A stretch of DNA of 64,000 nucleotides from Aquipseudomonas guryensis (GTDB lineage Bacteria > Pseudomonadota > Gammaproteobacteria > Pseudomonadales > Pseudomonadaceae). Each line of letters begins with the position of its first letter. Within the stretch, counting starts at the first letter, position 1. The position numbers and the translations under genes were made by a program. Below, in pieces: positions 40,941-49,642 of the stretch. The notes under the pieces are model-generated. The model did no database searches. It was not told where the DNA came from and saw only the letters and a list, made by a program, of their open reading frames with translations. Location: assembly GCF_014164785.1 (NCBI RefSeq), contig NZ_JACJFN010000003.1, forward strand, positions 620,001-684,000. The letters run 5' to 3'.

Positions 40941-42944
40941 TTATTGCACCAGGAAGCTGCGGCTGGCCCCGGAGAAGCTGGAGATACGCCCGGTTACCGG
41001 CGCCTTGCTGTCACCGTAATGCACCAGGCGGTACTCGCCGGGCGGGGTGCCCTGCGGAATGGTCCAGCGCAGGGTAGCCTGCGAGGTGCCCCAGAAACCG
41101 TCCTTACGCAGCCAGTGGTACTCGGTGCTCCAGTCATTGTCGCGGGCCACCGTCTGCCAACTTCCGGCCACCTTGCGCTGCACTTCGAGGAAGGTGCCTT
41201 CGGTGCGCAGGTTGTTGCGTGGGTGGCCGGTCCAGAACGCCGCCTGCGCCGTCTGCCCGACGCGGTACTGGGCCTGGGCATCGCTGATCAGCTGGCCGAA
41301 GCGCTTGCCCAGCGGTGGGTTGTCGTAGACCACGCCGGTGACGAAGTTGCTCTGGTCGTTGCGCAGATCACGTGGCGTCAGGCTGCTGATCACCGCCTGC
41401 TGGTCGCGCAGGGCCAGGGCCAGGCCGTGGAACACCTGCTGGTAGGCGGCCAGGGTCCATCGGCCGAAGTGGGTGGAGCCACCCTCGTAGTGCTGCTTGT
41501 CGTACTCCTCGGCGGTGGTGACATAGCCCGCGTAGGCATTGGACATACCTGCCACTACCAGTTGCTGGGTATCACCAAGAGCCTGGCGCACCGTCTCGCG
41601 CAAACGCCGACCAGACATCACGGTGAACTCGCCCGGCACCGCGAGCATGGCGAACTGGCCGATCTTGAGGATCGAGGTCGGCAGCACTTCCGGGCTCCAG
41701 GGGTAGGGTTTGAACGCGCTCTGCTGCAGGATGATCGGCTTGGGTGCGTGGCAGGCCTTGTCCGCCTCGGTCGGCGGGGTGATCGTCTGGGTGATCAGAT
41801 TGAGCAGCGGATTGGTTTCCAGCGTGCCTTCGTCGACATCCTCCAGGCCGCGGCCATCCTCGGTGCCCGCCGCGAAGGCGTAGCCGAGTGCGGCGTTGCA
41901 GGTTTTCTGCGGCTGGCCGCCGGTGAACTCGGGGCGCACGCTGATCTTCGAGAAGTCGTTGTACTGGTGGCGGAAATCCACGCTGCCGGTGAGTTGCACG
42001 CTGGCATCGAGATACAGCTGCAGCGCCTTGTCGAACTGGCGGTCACCGATGATCTCGGTATTGCGCAACTGATCACTGGTCGGCCCGGTGCCATCCAGGT
42101 TGAGGTTGGGCGTGGTATCGGCATGGTTGCTCTGGGCGAACGCGGCGATGAAATCCGGGTTGCCGGCCGCCTTGACCAGTTCCTCGAAGCGCCACTCGGC
42201 GCGTCCCTTGTTGTCGCTGGTGAGCAGGGTATTGCTCTTGCTCATTGAAGTCGGATGCACACCAAACCAGCTGATCATGCCGACATCCCGCGTGCCCTGA
42301 CGCAGACGCAGGATCAGCATGTCCGGGTCCACCGAGCTGCCGTAGCGCTGGCGTTCGGCCGCAGGATTGTTGTCGTAGGCCGGCTGCGAGCGGTTGATGC
42401 TGGCGTTGTGCAGCTCGCCGCGATTGATCAGCACATGCCCGGGCTGCAGATTGGCGTGGGCCTCGGCGATGGCCGCGACGATGCCGTTGACCTGAGCCTC
42501 GAAGTTCTCCTTGATGAAGCCGAAGATGGTCACGTTGTACAGCGCATAGTGCGACTGACCGCCCGCCGCGCCATGGGTATGGGTGGCGCTGAGCACCACG
42601 TTACCCTCGTTGTAGCGCTCGCCGAAACGCGCCTTGAGGCGTTCGACGACTGCCTGGTTGACCGACTGGAACAGCGCGCCGGCATCCACATTGACGAACA
42701 CCACGGCCTTGTCCGCGCCAGGCTCGGCGACAATGTAGGCGCGCGCATACTGGCGGTTGTGGATGCCGCTGCTTTTCTGCGCGGGGTCGGCATAGCCCAT
42801 CATGCCGACCTCGGCAGCCGCGCCGGTGACGTCGTACTTGCCGACGCCAACCAGGTAGTTGTCGCTGTACGCCTGCGCCCATGCGGGCAACAGGGCACAG
42901 CAGGCCGCGAGGAATAACCGGGGCATTCTCCTTCTTGTCATCAT
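40941..42944 (-). CDS. Neutral/alkaline ceramidase-family protein with altered active site
   Basis: A secreted protein of 667 residues with a signal peptide (MPRLFLAACCALLPAWAQA) after a short Arg-rich start. The ceramidase fold is clear: LVGVGKYDVTGAAAEVGMMG, zinc-ligand segments SATHTHGAAGG and WFGVHPTSMSKSNTLLTSDN, GEFTVMSGRRLRETV and NAYAGYVTTAEEYDKQHYEG, then a C-terminal immunoglobulin-like domain. The usual catalytic serine motif (NMSPN in P. aeruginosa ceramidase) reads DTTPN here, with Thr278 in the nucleophile position. HTHSGPGG is also changed to HTHGAAGG. It may cleave N-acyl lipids differently or be inactive. Confidence 0.88.
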   Translation of the reverse strand: MMTRRRMPRLFLAACCALLPAWAQAYSDNYLVGVGKYDVTGAAAEVGMMGYADPAQKSSGIHNRQYARAYIVAEPGADKAVVFVNVDAGALFQSVNQAVVERLKARFGERYNEGNVVLSATHTHGAAGGQSHYALYNVTIFGFIKENFEAQVNGIVAAIAEAHANLQPGHVLINRGELHNASINRSQPAYDNNPAAERQRYGSSVDPDMLILRLRQGTRDVGMISWFGVHPTSMSKSNTLLTSDNKGRAEWRFEELVKAAGNPDFIAAFAQSNHADTTPNLNLDGTGPTSDQLRNTEIIGDRQFDKALQLYLDASVQLTGSVDFRHQYNDFSKISVRPEFTGGQPQKTCNAALGYAFAAGTEDGRGLEDVDEGTLETNPLLNLITQTITPPTEADKACHAPKPIILQQSAFKPYPWSPEVLPTSILKIGQFAMLAVPGEFTVMSGRRLRETVRQALGDTQQLVVAGMSNAYAGYVTTAEEYDKQHYEGGSTHFGRWTLAAYQQVFHGLALALRDQQAVISSLTPRDLRNDQSNFVTGVVYDNPPLGKRFGQLISDAQAQYRVGQTAQAAFWTGHPRNNLRTEGTFLEVQRKVAGSWQTVARDNDWSTEYHWLRKDGFWGTSQATLRWTIPQGTPPGEYRLVHYGDSKAPVTGRISSFSGASRSFLVQ

Positions 42945-43099
42945 GATTCAGCACCTTGAGCGAAACGCTCTTGCAAGACTGCAAACGGGTGGCTTGAACT
43001 CAGCCGGTGGGTTTCTCAGTCGGCTCGGCTTGCGGCGGACAAAGCTCCGCCCTGCGGCAGGGCCGCAAGCTTGAACCACCAAGTTGGAAATCTCGTTCA

Positions 43100-43208
43100 G
43101 AAGCTTTTTACGATCTTTTTTTCAGCACCACGGCGACGTGTAGCGTCAGGTGCGGATCGCCTTTGCCCCCTCTCCCGTTCACGGGAGAGGGTTGGGGAGA
43201 GGGGTGTT
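43100..43208. repeat. Dispersed intergenic repeat with CCCTCTCCC hairpins (copy 2)
   Basis: Aligns with 8308-8397, sharing GATCTTTT, GTGCGGATCGC and the hairpin CCCTCTCCCGT (43168-43178) / ACGGGAGAGGG (43181-43191). A second pairing, GGGGAGAGGG around 43195 with CCCTCTCCCC around 43217, follows. It lies in the 290-base gap downstream of the DUF1329 gene and upstream of the ceramidase gene; no gene was seen in the gap. Confidence 0.6.
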
Positions 43209-43234
43209 GGCCAAGCCCTCTCCCCCAAGAAAAG

Positions 43235-44599
43235 CTACTGCGTACCTTTGCGGCGCAGGCTGGCCGGGGTGAAGTAGCTTTCCGGCGGCGCCGCCAGGAG
43301 GAACTGGCGCGGTGCCTTCTCGTTGTTGCGCAGGCCCAGGGCCGAGTAGCTGCGCGCGATCAGGTCGTGAAACACCAGGTTGACCGGGGCGATGGTCGGC
43401 ACCTCGTAGGCGTTCTTGCTGAAGGCCAGGTTGACGTGCCACAGCTCGCCGCGGGCGTCGTGGTTCTCCACCATCAGGGCGTACCAGCTGTCCTCATCCA
43501 GATAGAAGCGGCGCTTGGCGTGCACATGGCGCTGGCCAGGGCGCAAGGTCGCTTCGACCACCCACACGCGGTGCATTTCCCAGCGGGTCAGGTCGGGGTT
43601 GAGGTGGCCCGGCTGGATCAGCTCCTCCAGCTTGCGCCCCGGCTGCTCCATGGCGTAGTTGTGGTAGGGCACCAGCAGCGCCTGCTTGCCGAGCAGCTTC
43701 CAGTCGTAACGGTCGGTGGCGCCGTTGTACATGTCGGTGTCGTCGGCGTAGATGCCGTCGATCGGCGTGTCATAGGCCAGGGTCGGCGCACGCCGCACGC
43801 GGCGCTGGCCGGGGTTGTAGATCCACGCCGAGCGCGCCTCGGCGACCTGGTCGATGGGCTCATGCACCAGCAGCGCACGGCCGGCATCGCGCGAAGGCGG
43901 CAACAGCTCGCTGGCGTAGGTATAGAGCTTGTTGTCCAGGCTGCCGGCATCCTTGTTCGGGTTGTAGTAGCTGGACAGCAGCTGGATGCGTTCACGCAGG
44001 ATCGAGTAGCTGCCGCTGGGCGTGACCTGGGCGGTAACCGCCACCTCGTCGATATAGCGGCCCTGCCAGCGGGCGATGTGGTTCCAGATCGCCTCGCGGC
44101 CATCCGCCGGGATCGGGAACGGCACGCCGGCATAGGCATTCACCAGACCATTACCGCCGTCGCCGAGACTGGCCTGCTCGGCGTTCTTGCGGGTGTTGGC
44201 ATAGATATCCGGCGGCGCGGCAAAACTGCGGTGACTGGGATAGACCGGCACCTTGAAGGTCTGCGCATAGGTCTTCAGCAGCGCCTTGACCCCTGGGCTG
44301 AGGTTGCCCTCGTCGGCCGCCATGTTCTGCGCATCGATCACCCGCAGCGGCTGCTCACCGGCAAACGGATCGACATGGAAACTGCCCGGCCCGGCGTAGC
44401 CGGCCGGTGCCTGGGTCAGGCCACCGGTCCACTCGGGGATACCCTTGGCCGCGTCGCCCTGGCGCTCGGCGCCAAAGGGCGTGAGGGGGCCATCCAGCTG
44501 CGCCGCCTGCTCGGCGCTGACCTTGGCCTGGGCCGCCAATGGCAGCAGCAGACCCAGCGAAAGCAGGACGGAACGGGCACGCAAAGCATTTCTAGTCAT
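43235..44599 (-). CDS. DUF1329 outer-membrane-associated protein
   Basis: A protein of 454 residues with a signal peptide (ARSVLLSLGLLLPLAAQAKVSAE). The body (EWTGGLTQAPAGYAGPGSFH, GNGLVNAYAGVPFPIP, DGIYADDTDMYNGATDRYDW) is typical of DUF1329, a LolA-like fold found beside DUF1302 proteins. Such pairs are thought to help move hydrophobic compounds, but the role is unproven. It lies 14 bases after the DUF1302 gene on the same strand, so the two are co-transcribed. Confidence 0.87.
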   Translation of the reverse strand: MTRNALRARSVLLSLGLLLPLAAQAKVSAEQAAQLDGPLTPFGAERQGDAAKGIPEWTGGLTQAPAGYAGPGSFHVDPFAGEQPLRVIDAQNMAADEGNLSPGVKALLKTYAQTFKVPVYPSHRSFAAPPDIYANTRKNAEQASLGDGGNGLVNAYAGVPFPIPADGREAIWNHIARWQGRYIDEVAVTAQVTPSGSYSILRERIQLLSSYYNPNKDAGSLDNKLYTYASELLPPSRDAGRALLVHEPIDQVAEARSAWIYNPGQRRVRRAPTLAYDTPIDGIYADDTDMYNGATDRYDWKLLGKQALLVPYHNYAMEQPGRKLEELIQPGHLNPDLTRWEMHRVWVVEATLRPGQRHVHAKRRFYLDEDSWYALMVENHDARGELWHVNLAFSKNAYEVPTIAPVNLVFHDLIARSYSALGLRNNEKAPRQFLLAAPPESYFTPASLRRKGTQ

Positions 44600-44613
44600 T
44601 GTGGTTCCTGCCG

Positions 44614-46395
44614 TCAGAAGGAGTAGGTGACGTTGAGGGCGACGTGGTCGCGATCGATCAGCGCGTTGTCTTTGCGCGCGCCCCAGAACGAGGTGTAGGC
44701 GAGCTTGCCGGCCAGTTTCTGGCCGTACTTGCCGCCCAGTTCGAGGGTTGCCGACTTGCGCCCCTGGATGAAGTTCTCGTTGAGCGACGGTGAGGTGCCG
44801 GAGACGTCCTGGCGGAAGGTCAGGCCCGGCAGCAGATCGAGGTTGGGGCGCACGTCCTGGATCAGCCCGGAGACGTTCAGCGTGTAGCCCCAGGCAAAGG
44901 AGTCCAGGTATTCGTAGTTGACCGCATCGAGCAGGCTGCCCGGCACATGGTTGAACGCGGCCTCGCCGAGCACGATCAGGTCATCCAGGCCCAGCACCGG
45001 GCCGAAGGCGTGGATGGCCGAAACCGAGCCGGTATACAGCTCGTGGCGCTTGTACAGGTCGATAGTGCTGCGCGAATCGTTGGCCGAGCCGTCGCCGAAT
45101 TCGCCCAGGTCGATGCTGCCGCCGCTGGCACCATTCCCCTCCAAAGCACCACTGCCTAGCTGCTCCAGCTCATAGATCATCGAGGGCTCCAGCGGCGCGT
45201 TGGGCCGGTAGGCCAGCTCGCCGGCCACGCTGGTGTCGCCGATGGTGCCGGACACGCTGAGGCCGAACAGGCGGATGTCCTCGGGGTAGATGAAGTCGTA
45301 GTAAGTGCTGTCGAGCAGGGCCAGGCCGTCGACAGTCGAGTCGAGGCCAAAGCCGCACAAGCCGCTGAACTGCCCAGCCGTGCCGTTGCTACAGGCAAAC
45401 GACTGGCCCTTCTGGATGCTCAGGAACGGCACCTTGCTGTGGTAGTTGAGGTAATACAGGCTGAACTCGGTGTTGTTCCACTCCTCGACCAGGTAGCGCA
45501 GAGCCACGCCGAACTGGCCGTCGTCGCGAGCGTCGTGCTCCTCGCCATAGCGGGCGCCGGCGACTATGCCGTTCTCGCCATTCAGCCCCGGCACCAGCTC
45601 GGCCAGGTCGCCCAGGTCGTTGCGCAAGTCGACCAGCACGCCGTTGCTGCCCTTGCCGAAGTAGTCCTGGTTGTTGAGGAAGGCGCCGGTGGGGATCAGT
45701 TCGTGGCCTTTCCACTCCAGGCCATAGAAGGCCTCGACGCTGAGTGCGTCGGTCAGGCCGAGCTGACCGGAGATCATGTTGGTCGGCAGCAGGGCGTCCT
45801 TGAGACTGGCGTTGGGCAACACCACCCGGCCGATGTCCACCGGGTTGATCACGTTGATCCCGTCGGCGTAGTAGATGCCCTCGCCCCAGTTGATCACCTG
45901 GCGCCCGAGCCGCAGGCTGGCCGGCATCTCGCCGATGTAGCGGTTGGTGTAGAGGTAAGCGTCGAGCAGGCGCGAACGGTGGCCGGCACGGTTCTCCAGG
46001 TCGGAGGGGTAACGCTCGTCACTGTCGGTGTTGTGCGTGGCGAAGCCATCGCCACTGGGGTCGTTGTCCATGATCTGGGTGTCGTACCAGGCGGTACCGC
46101 GGACGAACAGGCCGTCCTGCTCGGTGCGCACGTGCAGCTCCGAGGTCAGCTTGAACTCGTTGGAGACGAAGCCACGGTCGTAGTACTCGCTGCCATCGTT
46201 GTTGTTGGCAAAGATGTTCTGCCCGTTGCTGTAGATGCGCTCGGGGCCGGTGGTGCGGTACACCGAGGTGTACTCGGCCACGCTTTCCAGCGAGGTGGTG
46301 ACATTCGGCCCGGTATCGATCTCGAAGGCGTGGGCCTGTATCCCCCAGATCCCTATCCCGACTGCCAGCGCCATCTTGCTCTTGTTATGCGACAT
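44614..46395 (-). CDS. DUF1302 outer-membrane beta-barrel protein
   Basis: A protein of 593 residues with a signal peptide (MSHNKSKMALAVGIGIWGIQAHA). Features of DUF1302 include LRLGRQVINWGEGIYYADGIN and NPVDIGRVVLPNASLKDALLPTNM, many amphipathic strands, and an aromatic C-terminus (DHVALNVTYSF). It is a predicted outer-membrane barrel working with the DUF1329 protein, perhaps for lipid or hydrocarbon uptake. The TetR gene lies upstream on the same strand, 108 bases away. Confidence 0.87.
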   Translation of the reverse strand: MSHNKSKMALAVGIGIWGIQAHAFEIDTGPNVTTSLESVAEYTSVYRTTGPERIYSNGQNIFANNNDGSEYYDRGFVSNEFKLTSELHVRTEQDGLFVRGTAWYDTQIMDNDPSGDGFATHNTDSDERYPSDLENRAGHRSRLLDAYLYTNRYIGEMPASLRLGRQVINWGEGIYYADGINVINPVDIGRVVLPNASLKDALLPTNMISGQLGLTDALSVEAFYGLEWKGHELIPTGAFLNNQDYFGKGSNGVLVDLRNDLGDLAELVPGLNGENGIVAGARYGEEHDARDDGQFGVALRYLVEEWNNTEFSLYYLNYHSKVPFLSIQKGQSFACSNGTAGQFSGLCGFGLDSTVDGLALLDSTYYDFIYPEDIRLFGLSVSGTIGDTSVAGELAYRPNAPLEPSMIYELEQLGSGALEGNGASGGSIDLGEFGDGSANDSRSTIDLYKRHELYTGSVSAIHAFGPVLGLDDLIVLGEAAFNHVPGSLLDAVNYEYLDSFAWGYTLNVSGLIQDVRPNLDLLPGLTFRQDVSGTSPSLNENFIQGRKSATLELGGKYGQKLAGKLAYTSFWGARKDNALIDRDHVALNVTYSF

Positions 46396-46503
46396 GCTGC
46401 TGTCCCCTAGTGGTGATGTGACGAAACTAGCCGAGTTGCAAAAACCTCCATGGGGCCGAAGCGGACAAAAAACGGTGCCGAAGGGGCCCCTGAAACCTCT
46501 TCT

Positions 46504-47172
46504 TCACACTTGCCGGGCAAAGGCCTGCAGGCTGCTGGCGTAGACGAACTGCAGGGTCTTTTTCAGCTGCGCCAGGGTGCGCGAGCGCTGCGGCTCGGGC
46601 AGCTCCAGGGCCAACTTGGTCACCGAGCTACCGGCCTCGCACAGCACCAGCGCCAGGCCATGCACCAGCTCGGCATCGGCTGCCGGCTGGGCGGCGCAGA
46701 TGGCACGGCCGACCAGCTCGGCAGTGGCCAGGGTGTCGGCACTGTTCAACGCGCGCAGCTCCGGTGACGCCGCCACGCAGCCCCAGACCTCGACGAAGCC
46801 GGGATGGCTGACCTGGATATCCACCATCAGGTCGATCAACCGTTCGATCAGCGCCCCCGCCGCCGCACTGTCCGGCGCGCCATCGAGCAGCGCCAGGTCG
46901 GCCTGCAGGCGCTCGCCGACGCTGCCGGTGTAGCGCTGCCAGACCTCCTGGACGATGGCCAGCTTGGTCGGGAAGTACAGGTACAGCGAGGCGATCGGCA
47001 GGCCGGCCTCGCGGGCGATTTCGCGCATCGACACAGCCTCGTAGCCGCGCGCGGCGATAAGTTCCAAGGCCACCGCGAGGATCGCCTCGAAGCGCGCCTG
47101 GCTACGCTCCTGCTTGGGTTCACGACGCACTCGCGGGGTCGGTGGGGCGCTTGACAAAGTTTTATTGGCCAC
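46504..47172 (-). CDS. TetR-family transcriptional regulator
   Basis: A protein of 222 residues. The N-terminal helix-turn-helix reads AILAVALELIAARGYEAVSM, REIAREAGLPIASLYLYFPTK; the rest is the helical ligand-binding domain. The GTG start at 47172 was chosen because an upstream in-frame ATG (47220) would put the inverted repeat at 47183-47205 inside the gene. It faces the kinase operon across a 227-base gap and precedes the DUF1302/DUF1329 pair, so it is well placed to control both. Confidence 0.85.
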   Translation of the reverse strand: MANKTLSSAPPTPRVRREPKQERSQARFEAILAVALELIAARGYEAVSMREIAREAGLPIASLYLYFPTKLAIVQEVWQRYTGSVGERLQADLALLDGAPDSAAAGALIERLIDLMVDIQVSHPGFVEVWGCVAASPELRALNSADTLATAELVGRAICAAQPAADAELVHGLALVLCEAGSSVTKLALELPEPQRSRTLAQLKKTLQFVYASSLQAFARQV

Positions 47173-47182
47173 AGCATTCTCG

Positions 47183-47205
47183 AAACATGAGCAATGCTTA
47201 TGTTT
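47183..47205. promoter_or_regulatory. Likely TetR operator (23-bp inverted repeat)
   Basis: Arms AAACATGAGC and GCTTATGTTT with a three-base centre pair at nine of ten positions. The site lies 11 bases upstream of the GTG start of the TetR gene, as expected for autoregulation. Its effect on the divergent kinase operon, 195 bases away, is less certain. Confidence 0.65.
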
Positions 47206-47246
47206 TAGCGTGACTCTCATAAAATGGGAAGAGGCCGATGGTGTTA

Positions 47247-47388
47247 AGAACCTGTTTACGATTTTTTGAGCTAGAGCAAGGCAAGGCGAAATCGGGCGAG
47301 GGCGCGGAGTTTACGAGCTGTAAATGAGCAGCCCGAGCCCAATTTCAACGCAGCATGGCCGACGATCAAAAGATCGTAGACAGGTTCT
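47247..47388. mobile_element. 142-bp MITE-like element with terminal inverted repeats
   Basis: Ends AGAACCTGTTTACGAT and (right end, reverse complement) AGAACCTGTCTACGAT; the match runs about 23 bases with two differences. The middle shares a 25-bp core with 9621-9645. It has no coding capacity and no target duplication that could be recognised. It fills the gap between the TetR gene and the kinase operon and ends 12 bases before the kinase start, so it may carry or disturb the operon promoter. Confidence 0.6.
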
Positions 47389-47399
47389 GAGGTGAAACA

Positions 47400-48989
47400 G
47401 TGAGTCACGACGAACGCCTGGTACTGGCCGTGGATCTCGGCAGCTCCGGCTGCAAGACCGCCCTGGTCGGCCTCGATGGCCGGGTGCGCGCCTTCGCCTT
47501 TCGCGCCGTGACCAGCCATGTGCTGCCCGGTGCCGGCGTCGAGCAATGCCCGGAAGACTGGTGGCAGGCCTTTCTCGATAGCACCATCGAAGTGCTGCAC
47601 GACAATCCCGGCAGCGCTGCCAAGGTCGCGGCCATCGCCTGCTCCTGCCAGGGTGAAGCCACCCTGCCGGTGGACCGCGACGGCAAGCCGCTGGCCCGCG
47701 CCATGCTGTACATGGACATGCGCGGCCAGGCCGCCGTGCAGCGCCAGGTAAGTGGGCGTCTGCCGCGCGTGGCCGGCTACGACCCGCTGAAACTCTGGCG
47801 CTGGCTGCGCCTGACCGGCGGCGCACCGGCGCTGTCCGGCAAGGACCCGTTCGGCCATATCGCCTTCATCCGCGAGGCGATGCCCGAGCTGTATGCGCGC
47901 ACCGCCAAATTCCTCAACGTCCTCGACTTCATGAACCTGCGCCTGACTGGGCGCACTGTGGCCACCGTCGATTCGGCACTGACCACCTGGATCACCGACA
48001 ACCGCGACCCGGCCAACATCCACTACGACGACGACCTGCTCAAACTGGCCGGCCTGCAGCGCGACCAGTTGCCAGAACTGGTGCGCTGCAGCGACGTGCT
48101 CGGCCCGCTGCGCCCGCTGGTGGCCGAACGCCTCGGCCTGCCTGCCGGTGTGCCGGTGGTGGCCGGCGCGGTAGATAACAGCGCCTCAGCCCTCGGCTCC
48201 GGCGCGGTGGCGGACAACGCCCTGCACCTGTACGTCGGCACCTCGTCGTGGATCGGCGCCCATGTGGCGCAGAAGAAAACCGACCTGTTCAAGCAGATCG
48301 CCGCCGTGCCCTGCGCCCTGCCCGACCGCTACCTGATGATGGTCATGCAGTCCGCCGCCGGGGCCAACCTGAGCTTCCTGCGCGACCGCATCCTCTACGC
48401 CAAGGACGCCCTGCTGCAGGACGAAGCGCGCCCGGATGTGTACCGCATCCTCGACGAGATCGCCGCCGGCGTACCGGCCGGTGCCCGCGGCCTGCTCTAC
48501 CTGCCCTGGCTGATGGGCGAGCGCAGCCCGGTGGACGACGGCAACCTGCGCGCCGGCCTGCTCAACCTGAGCCTGGAGCATGCCCGCGAAGACATGGTGC
48601 GCGCCTTCCTCGAAGGCGTGGCGCTGAACACGCGCTGGATGATGGACGCGGTCGAAGGCTTTCTCGGCCAACCGGCACGCGAGATCACCCTAGTCGGCGG
48701 TGGTGGCCAGTCCGATGTGTGGAGCCAGATCTTCGCCGACGTGCTGGGCATCACCGTGCACCAGCCAGAACAACCGATCCAGGCCAACGCCCGCGGCGCC
48801 GCCTTCCTCGCCGGGGTCGGCATCGGCGCCATGACGTTTACCGATATCCCGCAGCGGGTAGCCCTGCGCCGCAGCTTCGAGCCGGGCACCAGCAATCGCC
48901 AGCGTTATCACGACAGCTACGCCACCTTCCGCGCTGCGCACAAGGCGCTGGCGCCGTTCTACGCCCGCCTGCACGGAGCCAAGCCATGA
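47400..48989 (+). CDS. FGGY-family carbohydrate kinase
   Basis: A sugar/polyol kinase of 529 residues. The N-terminal ATPase fold has LVLAVDLGSSGCKTALVG; the second domain has VVAGAVDNSASALGSGAV, the phosphate-binding YVGTSSW, and LVGGGGQSDVWSQIFADVLG near the adenine site. The substrate cannot be read. The GTG start at 47400 follows GAGGTG by six bases. It leads an operon with a class II aldolase (four-base overlap), an aminotransferase and an aldolase homologue. Confidence 0.9.
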   Translation: MSHDERLVLAVDLGSSGCKTALVGLDGRVRAFAFRAVTSHVLPGAGVEQCPEDWWQAFLDSTIEVLHDNPGSAAKVAAIACSCQGEATLPVDRDGKPLARAMLYMDMRGQAAVQRQVSGRLPRVAGYDPLKLWRWLRLTGGAPALSGKDPFGHIAFIREAMPELYARTAKFLNVLDFMNLRLTGRTVATVDSALTTWITDNRDPANIHYDDDLLKLAGLQRDQLPELVRCSDVLGPLRPLVAERLGLPAGVPVVAGAVDNSASALGSGAVADNALHLYVGTSSWIGAHVAQKKTDLFKQIAAVPCALPDRYLMMVMQSAAGANLSFLRDRILYAKDALLQDEARPDVYRILDEIAAGVPAGARGLLYLPWLMGERSPVDDGNLRAGLLNLSLEHAREDMVRAFLEGVALNTRWMMDAVEGFLGQPAREITLVGGGGQSDVWSQIFADVLGITVHQPEQPIQANARGAAFLAGVGIGAMTFTDIPQRVALRRSFEPGTSNRQRYHDSYATFRAAHKALAPFYARLHGAKP

Positions 48990-49615
48990 ACCTCACACAG
49001 CAGGCCTGCGAACAGGTGGTGCGCACCGCCGTGGCGCTGGCCGATCAGGGCTTCCTCGCCGGCGTCGGAGGCAACCTGGCGCTGCGCATCGACGCCGAGC
49101 ACTTTGCCGTCACCCCTTCGGCCAGCGACTACTACGCCATGGCCCCGGACGATATCTGCGTGCTGCGCCTGAGCGACCTCAAGCAACTCGCCGGCCACGG
49201 CAAGCCCTCGGTGGAAAGCGGCCTGCATGCGTGCATGTTCAAGGCTCGCCCGGACTGCCGGGCCAGCGTACACACCCACCAGCCAGTGGCCAGCGCCTTC
49301 ACCCTGCTCGACCGGCCGTTGCCGATCAGCGACGAGCACGCGCGCCGGCTGATTGGCGGCGACGTGCCGGTGTGCGCCTACGCCCCCTCCGGCACCGGTT
49401 GGCTGGCGAGCAATGTCGGCAAGCGCGTGCGCTTCGACCTGAATGCCTACCTGATGCGCAACCACGGCGCGGTGTGCCTGGGCGCTAGCCTCGACGACGC
49501 CTGCCGCGTGGTGCAACTGCTGGAGCAGGAAGCGGTGCGCTGGTTCCAGCGCGCGCTGGCCGCCCAGCCCGCCAACCGCCAGTTCCAGCAAGCGCTGGCC
49601 GCCCTGAATTCCTAG
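48986..49615 (+). CDS. Class II aldolase/adducin-family protein
   Basis: A protein of 209 residues. The metal site of fuculose-phosphate-type aldolases is complete: SVESGLHACMFKARPD supplies the Glu, SVHTHQPVASAF two His, and MRNHGAVCLG the third. It should cleave or epimerise a sugar phosphate, probably the product of the kinase encoded just upstream, with which it overlaps by four bases. The ATG at 48986 fits the family length. Confidence 0.9.
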   Translation: MNLTQQACEQVVRTAVALADQGFLAGVGGNLALRIDAEHFAVTPSASDYYAMAPDDICVLRLSDLKQLAGHGKPSVESGLHACMFKARPDCRASVHTHQPVASAFTLLDRPLPISDEHARRLIGGDVPVCAYAPSGTGWLASNVGKRVRFDLNAYLMRNHGAVCLGASLDDACRVVQLLEQEAVRWFQRALAAQPANRQFQQALAALNS

Positions 49616-49642
49616 ACCCGGATCATGAGAAGAGAACCCGCG

